A stretch of DNA of 64,000 nucleotides from Ascarosepion bandense (lineage: Eukaryota > Mollusca > Cephalopoda > Sepiida > Sepiidae). The position numbers and the translations under genes are program-made. Under the pieces are notes generated by a model, which was not told the origin of the DNA, made no database searches, and was given only the letters and a program-made list of their open reading frames with translations. Location of the stretch: the NCBI GenBank assembly GCA_037127315.1, contig JBBBDQ010000347.1:2266501-2330500 (forward strand). Direction: 5' to 3'. This document shows positions 54,005 to 63,143 of the stretch, one piece after another (position 1 is the first letter of the stretch; every line of letters begins with the position of its first letter).

Positions 54005-54099
54005 GCTATCCATGGTCAAGTGGTCAAGACGGTACCAGATCAAATGGTATGCTTCCCCTATGTAATAGGGGTCGCAGGTTCGAATCCTGCTGGGTAGCA
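54005..54099 (+). tRNA. Class II tRNA-like fold, pseudo-tRNA head
   Basis: Foldable by eye. Acceptor GCTATCCA pairs with TGGGTAGC (8 pairs, one G-U). D-arm region is TGGTCAAGTGGTCAAGAC (box A). Anticodon stem TACCA/TGGTA has a 7-nt loop GATCAAA. Long variable arm CCCCTAT-GTA-ATAGGGG has 7 perfect pairs. T-arm GCAGG-TTCGAAT-CCTGC is perfect. A long variable arm means Leu-, Ser- or Sec-type. By position the anticodon is UCA (reads UGA), but residue 33 is A rather than the universal U, so one base may have been lost from a CAA-type Leu loop. It heads a SINE and is probably not a translating tRNA. Confidence 0.6.
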
Positions 54100-54230
54100 C
54101 ACATTTTCGTAATAAAAATTTATCGTAAATAATCAGGCCGGTAGATATAAATATAAAAAATACTGTTTAATTAAAAACAGAATATCTACTTAATTACGAG
54201 TATCGGTAAAAATAATGTTCATTACATATA
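54005..54230 (+). mobile_element. Class II tRNA-derived SINE
   Basis: TRNA-like head (54005-54099) plus an AT-rich body with TTTATCGTAAATAATCAGGC, CCGGTAGATATAAA, ATACTGTTTAATTAAAAAC and AATTACGAGTATCGG. The body is repeated at 59100-59283 (minus) and 59281-59430 (plus). The 3' end is in TATATATTTATATA. It lies within the insertion that splits LINE-J. Confidence 0.75.
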
Positions 54231-54344
54231 TATTTATATATATATATATCACTCAATTGAGTTTCGATTCTCAGGAATTTTATACTTTATAAAATTAGTA
54301 GCTACCCCCGCATATACGCATCGTTCCTTCTGTAATGAATCTGA

Positions 54345-54545
54345 ACACTCTCAGCTACTGGCGTGTGTTTACATTGTATATAACACGCTAAATTCCGCCT
54401 TCCTCTACCAAACGCTCTTAGTCCAGAGTTAGAATCGCCGACTGGTGTCAATTCGGTCGGGTTTCAATCCTGGCTAGAAGCAATCGGATGTCTAACCGTA
54501 CTGATGTGCTGTGATACAGCGAAACAGATCTATCTGCGAATGACT
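54345..54545 (+). mobile_element. SINE-B copy 5
   Basis: 5' part ATGAATCTGAACACTCTCAG, box A-like TAGTCCAGAGTTAGAATCG, box B CGGGTTTCAATCCTGG, hammerhead region 54496-54539, then AATGACTATATAT. With the class II SINE it fills the TATA-flanked gap in LINE-J. Confidence 0.85.
54496..54539 (+). ncRNA. SINE-B hammerhead, degenerate
   Basis: Stem I CCGTA with TGCGA; core CTGATGT (A9 to T); stem II GCTGT-GAT-ACAGC perfect; core GAAA; stem III CA-GATC-TA; triplet ATC in place of GTC. Predicted inactive, but the fold is clear. Confidence 0.78.
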
Positions 54546-55240
54546 ATATATTAATATATGTATAACCCAATGTCTGATCTCTAACATAATTTCTAATTGT
54601 GACTCCCATGAGGCAAGCTGATGTATGAAATTCTAGACATTGTCCTACAGAAATAGGCCCCTGAGCTCTCTACTTTTCTCTCCAAAGTCTATAACTATTG
54701 CCTCTCTGCTAACGCTTTATTGCTTACAAGAATTCCTCTTCTATAGTTCCTGTTTTTAAAAACCTTAGGCAGCCCTCTGTCCTGTCTAATTATTGACCTA
54801 TTAGCCGCTTATCATTTTCGAGGCTATTATGAGTGCTGAAATGTTTCATCATCTCATATGTCACAACTTACTCTCGGACAAACAATTTTTCTTACTCTTC
54901 GACGAGTCTATCGCTGATGAAGTAAGGGACATCACTGAATATATATACCAGGTTGTTGATAAGAACGGCGAATCCAAAGGTGGTGCTCTAGATATCTCAA
55001 AAACGTTTAACAGGTTTTATCATGCTGACTTTCTGTGCAGGCTACCGGGATATGGTATGTCTGGGTTTGCTATAATACAATCATCTCTATCAAACTGTGA
55101 AATGTAGGTCGTTTGCAACGGCCAAACATCCAGCGATTTTCATACGAAGACGGGTGTGCCTCAAAGCTCTATCCTTAGTCCTACACGTTTTCTGATTTTC
55201 ATCAATGATTTTACTGCCTTGCTTAACTTGAAATTTCATT
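54546..55240 (+). pseudogene. LINE-J, RT part
   Basis: Resumes after the SINEs with ATGTATAACCCAATGTCTGA (the match to LINE-G continues here). RT blocks with frameshifts: SAEMFHHLICHNLLSDKQFF, DESIADEVRDITEYIYQVVD, ALDISKTFNRFYHADFLCRL (motif A), GVPQSSILSPTRFLIFINDF-like (motif B). It stops before the catalytic YADD. Diverged, older than LINE-H and LINE-I. Confidence 0.75.
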
Positions 55241-56620
55241 AAATAATATATGTCTATTGTTTTTTATAATCACCCTTTCTAGTTTTCTAATCAGGTTCTG
55301 GATATTATGATGAAATTAATCAAGGAATGCGACGTAGTTTTTTTTCTACCCAAGTACTTTTATCTCCTTCTAGATGATCCTCAGGGATGTATTGCAAGGA
55401 CGATGGTGATTTTTGAAAACAATTCCGAATGCGCTCTGTTATATTTATTTGAATTTTTAAACTAATCATTTGTAGCAATGGTGATTTTTTTTCAAAATAA
55501 TCGTCTAATGTAAGTGGGCCTTGCGCTTAAGAAAAATAACAGCCACTTAGTAATACTCACCATTCTCATACACTTCGGTGTAACGTGTCTCTTTCGCCCA
55601 GTAAATGAGAATATCCGATTTCTCAACACTCATAGACGCTGGAATTGAACCAACAACTGCATTTAACCACTAGACTATTCATCACTTGCATATATAATCT
55701 AAATATCACATGTGGTCACTTAGTAACGTTCTGATACTAACTATTATCGACCGAGTCTTTGATCATTCTAGGTATACCGATCACTTGTCAAGTTACGGCG
55801 CTAAATATATTGCCACCATACATTAATTTGTAAAGAAAAATTGATATTCTTTCTTTCAGCGATTGTTTTTCGTAAGCATGTTTTTGACTGACAATTTTTG
55901 TTGCAGTTGATAATCAAATTAAACAAAGGAAACAAATAATCATTTGTTTTGTCTTTCATCACTTGTTTTAAAATTAAGATTTTCACTTGAAAAGAAACGT
56001 GTACAACAGTTCCGGATAAATATGTGTCTATTCTTTTGAAGCGCAAACAATCTTTGAAGTTATCGTCTGCTTTCTTTGGTTTTGTTATTTGGAATGTATT
56101 TTGCATAGGCATTTATTCGTCGACTGGTTTTGTTTCATTTTCTTTTTCCTTCTTTCTTTTTTCTGTTTCCTCCTATTTCAGACAAATAAATGTGGGGATA
56201 AATCGAAGAAACACGTCCCCGGAGATTTTTGTAGATAAGCGTGACGTTTACAAAGTAATTTAAATGATGAACAAGACAAACCTTCTTTAGTACTTTTTTC
56301 ATGTACGAAAAATGAACACTTTGTTCTTCTTGTATGTTGGTTTAAAAGAAACTAGTGATTCGCTGGTTTATTTATTTAATTCCTACGCGAAGACATCAGA
56401 TTTTCAGATAATGAGGATAAGAGAGTGAAACAGAGTGGGAGAGAGTGAGAGTGAGAGAGAATTAGTATTGAGCTTTGAAATGTGATATGATGAACTAAAA
56501 ATGACCGACAATGAATAAAAAGGAAGATTACTTGTCTGACGAATGTTGATACAAAGAGACGTAAAATGTATTTGCGGAACAAATCGATATAGCGAAGTAA
56601 GAAATTTTCCGTGCAGTATT
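55241..56620. other. No gene recognised
   Basis: Open frames up to 103 codons (55801-56112 minus; 56024-56263 plus) overlap on opposite strands and show no domain. A (GAGA)-rich stretch is at 56415-56460. Confidence 0.45.
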
Positions 56621-56967
56621 TAGATATCCATCTTCTTCTATGTACCGTGTCTCCTCAGGACGTAGGCGATCATGGCGTTCCACATCTACCTTTCCCAAAC
56701 CATGCACTGTCATCCATTTGCAAAAGAATATAAATTATTTCTTGCTTTGATTTCTATCCATCCTGTGAATATCATATTCTCCAAGCTCTCCTTCCTCATT
56801 ATGTGCTATGGACCAGGTTAAGGTCCAAAAAGAACAACACGACTACAAGGGTAGAAATAATAAATATATATTAATAAGAAATAACAATACAAAATGTGGA
56901 AGGTGTTAGTATGACTGTCAGTCTGGTTTGGAGAGAACTACTACCAACTCCACACTCACCACTCACT

Positions 56968-57017
<50 letters not shown>

Positions 57018-57362
57018 AGAGGCGAAGTATTTATAGTGTTAGGAAGAGTTCATTCTGGAGTTACAGGTAAGGAGCGTGACATTATGTGTCCTAGAAACTT
57101 CATCTGTCTCTTCCTGATGTCAAGTAAAACATTCTTCTTGGTTTCCATTTTTCTCCCAAACCTTGTCGTTGCTCATATATTTGATTGATGGTATCCTCAG
57201 TATTCTTCTGTGGGACTACTTTTCGTTTGCTTCAATTCTCTTCTTCATTTTGACAAAATTTTCCAGTATTCGCTACCATATTAAAGGACATATATAACAG
57301 TCCAGTACTCTCTTCTTTGTTGTCAACGAAATTTTCCTGTCTTTCACCTTAGCCATGCTAAT
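56620..57362 (-). pseudogene. RTE LINE relic, interrupted (part 1)
   Basis: The minus strand carries RTE C-terminal pieces: near 56640-56710 MTVHGLGKVDVERHDRLRPE and ETRYIEED. At 57080-57360 are the blocks matching MRFLG, LMLSINFLFVSITSA-type and the CGAATACTGGAAAATTTTGTC region of other copies. The (CT)n tract at 56975-57014 and unrelated DNA lie between. LINE-K interrupts the RTE at 57362, and RTE-like sequence resumes at about 58272. Confidence 0.55.
56975..57014. repeat. (CT)n microsatellite
   Basis: About 20 CT units. Confidence 0.97.
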
Positions 57363-58270
57363 CAGAAATCTGATGTTAACGATAAGGCGAACCTCGCGGC
57401 TGAGCTTGAAAAGGACCTCCAATCCGTGGAGGATTAGGATAGAAAATGGCTCGTAAAATTCAATTCTTCCAAAACGAAGCTGCTGTCAATTAACCACCAC
57501 AGACAACCGCACCTCCCTCCCATTAGCATGAAACAGAATTGCCTCCCAGAGAGTAAAACACTACGCCTCCTTGGCCTCACACTCTCAGCGGACCTCAAGT
57601 GGAATGACTACGTCGAATCCATTGCTAAATCCGCTGCCATGAAAGTTGGCTCACTGTGCAGGGCCCGGAAATTATTTCCGCCTGAAACTATCCTGCACTT
57701 ATACAAATCTACCATTCGCCCGTGTTTTGAATACTGTTGCCACATCTGGTCGGGTGCCCCTGCTATTCTCCTCGGGCTTCTTGACAAAATACAGCGAAGA
57801 ATCTGTAATGTGATTGATACCGACTTAGCTAACCGCCTGCAGTCACTCTCTCACCGGCGTGACGTGGCTTCCCTGTGCCTCTTCTATAAATACTTTCATG
57901 GCTTCTGCTCTGGTGAACTTAAATCACTGGTGCCCCCTAGGTGTAAGTTCGCACGAGATACTAGATTGGCAACTGGGTCCTACCCTTTTACAGTGAAACC
58001 GATGAAATGTAACCGCAATTTGTACTCCAACAGCTTCTTTTCTCGCACTTCCCGCCTGTGGAATTCCCTTCCGCATGCTTGCTTCCCCGACAGCTATAAC
58101 CTCCAGGAGTTTAAATGTAAGGTCAATAGACACCTCCTAACACACTAACCATCCCATTCTCCCCAACTCTACCCCTATGTACATCCTAACTCGTCTATCG
58201 CCCTGTGTAACCCCCTGCGCTATGGTGGCAGTGGAATGCTTTGCTTGGGGTGACATGATTAAAAAAAAAA
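57362..58270 (+). pseudogene. LINE-K: C-terminal 206-codon frame with 3' UTR
   Basis: Starts within RT after the catalytic box (NQKSDVNDKANLAAELEKDL, then VED-stop-DRKWLVKFNSSKTKLLS). From 57528 it is open for 206 codons: [90 protein letters not shown]. The 3' UTR is shorter than in LINE-I, with landmark GGTGGCAGTGGAATGCT and A10 at about 58261. Severe 5' truncation on insertion into an older RTE relic. Confidence 0.92.
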
Positions 58271-58271
58271 T

Positions 58272-58335
58272 ACGTCTTCGGATCTCTGTCTCTGTCAGAA
58301 AACTTCCCTGGCATTTAATTTTTTTTTAATAAGTG
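58272..58335 (-). pseudogene. RTE LINE relic (part 2)
   Basis: TCTTCGGATCTCTGTCTCTG and AAAACTTCCCTGGCATTTAA correspond to the RTE sequence at about 9785-9845 that should follow the 57.3-kb piece. Confidence 0.5.
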
Positions 58336-58339
58336 AATG

Positions 58340-59020
58340 TTTTTTCCTTTCTATGTTTCCTATCAGCTTTTTTTTTTTATCTCGGAATCATCCGGTGAAA
58401 AAACAAATCTTTTTCTTACACGCCTTTTTACTTTTTTATCTTCTGAATTCATTTCCTGTCCATATGGAGGTCTTTAGATTTCTGCATTTGCTTTGTTTTT
58501 ATTTTCCCGGACCTGTAGTTTGGATTTTCGTTTTCTCTCTCATAGCTAAAGATAAAGTTTGTCTTTTTATCACTCCTAAACCATGACCCTCTTTTTGTAT
58601 TTAGCTTTCTTCAAAGAGAAATTCAATTGCTGGATGGTTTGCTATTAGATTTTTTTATTGTTTAATATCTGTTTGTGTTTGATGAAAAAAATTTGTAAAC
58701 ATGAAGTTTCTATTTGTATATTTTACATTTGAATAAGTATCTTGGCGCAGAATAAAAAAATCTATTATATGAATTAAAAGAAAGAAAACTTTTTTTCAAG
58801 TGATATACTGGACACTTATGTAATAGCCGTCCTCGAATATGGCATCAAATCTCTCCAATGATAAAAAGGAAGACTCAAAGCAAAAGAAAATTGGTCCTGA
58901 AGAACCAAGAATTGCACAGAATGAACATCTGAACAATGTTAATTTATTTTTATTTTGATGAGCAAGTTTTAGTATCCATTATTTCTTCAGTATGCAAATT
59001 ACAAAATATATTTGTGCTAT
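58340..59020. other. No gene recognised
   Basis: T-rich, no domain-bearing frames. Confidence 0.5.
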
Positions 59021-59022
59021 GA

Positions 59023-59024
<2 letters not shown>

Positions 59025-59090
<66 letters not shown>
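59025..59090. repeat. (TA)n microsatellite
   Basis: About 32 TA units, then TATGAAATTA and a shorter TA run to 59115. Confidence 0.97.
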
Positions 59091-59091
<1 letters not shown>

Positions 59092-59099
59092 GAAATTAT

Positions 59100-59283
59100 A
59101 TATATATATATATATAATATGAAATGATTTGATTAAACATTATTTTTGATCGATACTCGTATTTATGTAGGTATTCTGTTTTTAATCAAACAGTATTATA
59201 TATTTTATTTCTACCGGCTTGATTATTTACGAATACGAAAAATTTTGTCATTCGGTAGGAGACGAACCTGCGTGTTCTATCCA
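59100..59283 (-). mobile_element. Class II tRNA SINE, minus copy
   Basis: Minus strand: T-arm remnant CGCAGGTTCGTCTCCTACC, then CGTAAATAATCAAGCCGGTA, ATAATACTGTTTGATTAAA and AAATACGAGTATCGATC, ending in ATATTATATA(TA)n. Only the 3' third of the tRNA head remains. Confidence 0.7.
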
Positions 59284-59467
59284 CACATTTTCGTAATAAA
59301 CATTTATCGTAAATAATTAGACCTTTAGAAATAAACATATAATACTGTTTGATTAAAAATGGAATATCTATTTAATTACGAGTATTGATCAAAAATAATC
59401 TTCAAACAAATCATTTCAATTTGTCAGTTGTTTATAACCAAGTTTCGTTTATATTCGTTAATTTACG

Positions 59468-59470
<3 letters not shown>
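59281..59470 (+). mobile_element. Class II tRNA SINE, plus copy, head lost
   Basis: Head-to-head with the previous copy: CATTTATCGTAAATAATTAG, AATACTGTTTGATTAAAAAT, ATTACGAGTATTGATC. It extends further with GTTTATAACCAAGTTTCG, a segment also found upstream of the 54-kb copy at 53855. (TA)n follows at 59472-59523. Confidence 0.65.
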
Positions 59471-59523
<53 letters not shown>

Positions 59524-59526
<3 letters not shown>

Positions 59527-59640
59527 ACAATTCTGTTTCGCTGTATCACAGCTGATCAGTACGATTGGAAATCCGGTTGGTTCTAGCCAGGATTGAAACC
59601 CAACAGTATTGACATCAGTAGGCGATTCTATATATATATA
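59524..59640 (-). mobile_element. SINE-B copy 6, minus strand, 3' part
   Basis: Minus strand: box B region GGGTTTCAATCCTGGC, stem I strand TCGTA, core CTGATCA (G8 to C), stem II GCTGT-GAT-ACAGC, GAAAC, stem III CA-GAAT-TG and triplet GTC, then GGATATATA(TA)n. The 5' end is cut at the box A region by another TA run. In this copy the (TA)n begins almost at the ribozyme cleavage site. Confidence 0.82.
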
Positions 59641-59693
59641 TATTTATTATAAATTATATTTTAGAACATTTACATAATTATTATACATAGGCA
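59640..59693. other. PLE terminal spacer fragment
   Basis: TTATTATAAATTATATTTTA and GAACATTTACATAATTATT match the spacer between (TA)n and hammerhead at 37564-37600. The expected hammerhead next to it is absent; a SINE-A head occupies that place. Confidence 0.45.
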
Positions 59694-59800
59694 GATGTGC
59701 GTTGTGGCGCAGTGGATATCGGCTTGGAACGAGAAGTCGGGGAACCGAGTTCGAATTCCAGTTGAATCACTTGCATTCACTTACGCGCAAATAATTGTAA
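59694..59800 (+). mobile_element. SINE-A 5' head only
   Basis: TRNA-like head with box A GTTGTGGCGCAGTGGATATC, box B GAGTTCGAATTCCAGTTG, then CACTTACGCGCAAATA. It stops after about 105 bp. Confidence 0.85.
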
Positions 59801-59819
59801 TTAATGTAAGTTTGTATAT

Positions 59820-60950
59820 TTAATCTTAACTTTGGATTTAGGGGATTTAATTTTTAATCAGATAATAGTTTGGAAACCGTATTTTCCATTACATTTTTAA
59901 TATTAAATTTCTTTTCTTATATCTAGTCAATATATGATTCATCTATTTATGGTTATGGTTATTAACCTTACTCTAATTATGGCTATGGTTATTCTAATTA
60001 TGGTTATGGTTATAAGCCTTACTCTAGTTTTGGTTATTAACTAATTATGATTATTAGTCTTACTATATAATTTAGTAGATTGATTACTTCTCTACAATTC
60101 TAAGTTCTTTTGGAGAAAAATCTCTAATTTAATTATGAATATTAAACCTTACTTTAGTATTTAGTAATTCGATATTCTTATATAGTTTACATATATATAT
60201 TTGGGGTCCTAGCTCTTGCTCTTGTAGTATTTCTTTTTAGCATGATTGTAATGTTAGCTCTCTAATGTGCTTGCAGTTTACTGTGGTTTCATGCCTCTGG
60301 TTTAAAAGCTTGTTACTGTTCATATATTTAAGGATCTCAATTTTTTCTTGAAGACAGAGTAAACATGGTTCCTTTATAGATTTAGCTGTTCTTGCTTGAT
60401 TAAGGACTTTTCATTTAACTTTAGGCATTTTATTTTCGTCTTTTAACTTTCAAAAGTATTTGGAGAGATATGTCATATTTTGTTTTTCTTTGTTATTGAA
60501 GGATGAGAGGAGATTGTAAAATCGCTTTTTAAATATATTCATGGTATTTCCGATATACATTTTTTCATCCTTAGGATTCTTCATGGACGAAATCGAACAC
60601 ATATATATCAGAGATTTCGTTAGACATTTATTGGTCATCGGCATTGGTTAGGGTTTCTACAGTTAAAGAGGTTGTAATTATGGGTCGTACTGGCATTAGT
60701 GTTGGAGTTATTTTTGTTGTGTGCTTTTAATATTTTGTTGTTATGTACTTTAATTATTTTTTTCTAAATTTTTGGAGCAGCTATAGCTTAGTTTAATTGT
60801 ATTTCTATTGAATATTTTATTTAGAGGGTTATTTTGGCGGAAATGTTTATCTATTAGTTGAAGAAATTTATGTCCCAGTTTGAAGTTAATTTATTGATTA
60901 AAAGGAGGGTTATACCATATGATTTTTCGGTTTCTATTTTTGCTTTTTGA
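59820..60950 (-). pseudogene. PLE4 3' part: linker, GIY-YIG endonuclease, 3' UTR
   Basis: Minus strand from 60950 down: SKSKNRNRKIIWYNPPFNQ, stop, LGHKFLQLIDKHFRQNNP-like, HNKNNSNTNA-type Asn-rich linker, NPNQCPMTNKCLTKSLIYMC (Cys-rich), MYIGNTMNIFKKRFYNLLSS, FNNKEKQNMTYLSKYF, and endonuclease codons continuing with frameshifts to about 60200. This is the best GIY-YIG start in the window (YIG at about 60560). An AT-rich 3' UTR follows towards 59820. RT lies beside it in the opposite orientation. Confidence 0.85.
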
Positions 60951-61475
60951 ACTCCACGATAACGAACAGTGGACTAAAACTTCAGCGGAGAATTTTGATT
61001 TATCTATGGGAGACCTAGATTCTGCAGAATCCTCTGATCTGGTGGGGTTATTCCTGTTGTACAACCTCACTGCGCATAGAGAAATCGACACGAACAATAT
61101 AGGACTATATAGATATAACGGACTCATGATAATAAATAAATCTACTGGAGGTAAGGTTGATAGAACTAGAAAATTAATTCGTAAAGTCTTTAAATCCTTT
61201 GGTCTTAATGTAGTGATTAACCCCAACATCAAGCAAATAGACTTTTTAGACATAACATTAGACTTAGTATCGGACACTTTCCAACCTTACATGAAGAATA
61301 ATGCAAACCCCATGTATAGAAACCCTAACTCTAACCACCCACCATCTATTATCAAACACATCCCATCATCGATAGAACGCCACATTAACACACACTCATC
61401 CAGAAATATTTGATAAACGCAAAGTAATTTACGATAAAATCCTTAAAGATAGCGTATGTCAATCATCAAAAATTA
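60951..61475 (+). pseudogene. PLE4 inverted 5' part: RT palm and thumb
   Basis: Plus-strand open frame: HDNEQWTKTSAENFDLSMGD, LDSAESSDLVGLFLLYNLTA, NNIGLYRYNGLMIINKSTGG, IKQIDFLDITLDLVSDTFQP, NPNSNHPPSIIKHIPSSIER, then a frameshift and FDKRKVIYDKILKDSVxQSS. It is the RT catalytic region, but motif C is YRYNG, where related PLEs have YRDDG, so the catalytic Asp pair is lost. Its 5' end abuts the minus-strand endonuclease half at 60950/60951. Confidence 0.85.
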
Positions 61476-61499
61476 GCTTTAAAATTGGAAGTGTCATAA

Positions 61500-62045
61500 C
61501 AGAGGGTGGTAAGTGCGAGATCTGATGGCGTATTGGCATGGCGAAGGATGCATTCCAGAATTTGAATAGAATATTGCGTGACAGGAAAAATTCGCTAGAA
61601 AAAAGGAGAGAGTACGTAACTGCTGTGTGATGACTGTTCCTTAAAATGGCATCAAATGCTGGACAATCTCGTTAAAGTTGAGAGAAAGACTAGAACAACC
61701 GAATTTTTGTTTTAAAGAATAGTGCTGACCAAAGATGAGATTTTGGAGAGTATGAAAACAAAAATTGAAATGGTACTTAACATCAGAAAAATACAGTTGA
61801 AGTTTTTGTTACATATAAAGAGAAAAGAGGGTTTGGAAAATCTGATACTCACGGGACAAAAAACGCGGGGGGAGAGAAAGAGAAAAGCGATGTGGGACGT
61901 ATTTGATGGACTTCAGCAGATAAATGTCAGAGCAGGCTTGAAAGGGGTAACAGAAGAAGTTTGTTGAAAGTTACAAAGAAACGGGAGGTGTGAAAGGATA
62001 TGATCGCTTACGTTCTGAAAGGACTCGTCACATAGAAAAATAAAC
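61500..62045 (+). pseudogene. RTE LINE C-terminal relic
   Basis: RIGMAKDAFQNLNRILRDRK, then (after stops and frameshifts) LTKDEILESMKTKIEMVLNI, RKIQLKFLLHIKRKEGLENL, ILTGQKTRGERKRKA, and RAGLKGVTEEVCWKL. This is the same C-terminal region as at 38640-38965, with more upstream sequence. It ends near CATAGAAAAATAAA. Confidence 0.8.
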
Positions 62046-62266
62046 CTTGCATTGCTCTGATACCTTCCTCTGGCGGAAAGGTAAGAGTCGCATCTTCAGA
62101 AAAATTAACATGTTTTTTTCTAACAACATTTTGGTGAGGACTTTGTCATGGTGTATTAAATGTTTATGAGGGAAATCAAAACGATAATTTGTAGTTATTA
62201 ATTGCTCTCCTCTTTCATGTGTAATTACAATTACCTTTTAATGATTAGCCCATTTATCTTCCATAG

Positions 62267-62305
62267 ATTGATAGATAGATAGATAGATAACCATGAACAG
62301 GCTGT

Positions 62306-62342
<37 letters not shown>

Positions 62343-62357
62343 CCATGAACAGGCTGT

Positions 62358-62394
<37 letters not shown>

Positions 62395-62409
62395 CCATGA
62401 ACAGGCTGT

Positions 62410-62466
<57 letters not shown>

Positions 62467-62482
62467 CCATGAACAGGCTGAT

Positions 62483-62535
<53 letters not shown>

Positions 62536-62550
62536 CCATGAACAGGCTGT

Positions 62551-62599
<49 letters not shown>

Positions 62600-62615
62600 C
62601 CATAGAACAGGCTGT

Positions 62616-62656
<41 letters not shown>

Positions 62657-62671
62657 CCATGAACAGGCTGT

Positions 62672-62728
<57 letters not shown>

Positions 62729-62743
62729 CCATGAAGAGGCTGT

Positions 62744-62796
<53 letters not shown>

Positions 62797-62811
62797 CCAT
62801 GAACAGGCTGT

Positions 62812-62848
<37 letters not shown>

Positions 62849-62888
62849 CCATGAACAGGCTGTGATAGATAGATAGATAGATAGATAT

Positions 62889-62924
<36 letters not shown>

Positions 62925-62947
62925 CCATGATAACCATGAACAGGATG

Positions 62948-62994
<47 letters not shown>

Positions 62995-63009
62995 CCATGA
63001 ACAGGCTGT

Positions 63010-63074
<65 letters not shown>

Positions 63075-63091
63075 CCATGAACGGAGGCTGT

Positions 63092-63142
<51 letters not shown>

Positions 63143-63143
63143 G
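62267..63143. repeat. Composite (GATA)n array 3 with AACCATGAACAGGCTGTG spacers
   Basis: About 14 GATA blocks (roughly 35-65 bp) are separated by about 13 near-identical 18-bp spacers, so unit lengths vary between about 52 and 80 bp. Variants include ATAGAACAGG, ATGAAGAGG, ATGAACGGAGG and one doubled spacer near 62923. The Tyr-Leu-Ser-Ile open frames on the minus strand (up to 302 codons) are repeat artefacts. Confidence 0.97.

Noticed and set aside
55801..56263. Opposed frames of 103 and 79 codons
   Set aside because: They overlap on opposite strands, show no domain and have the composition of surrounding DNA.
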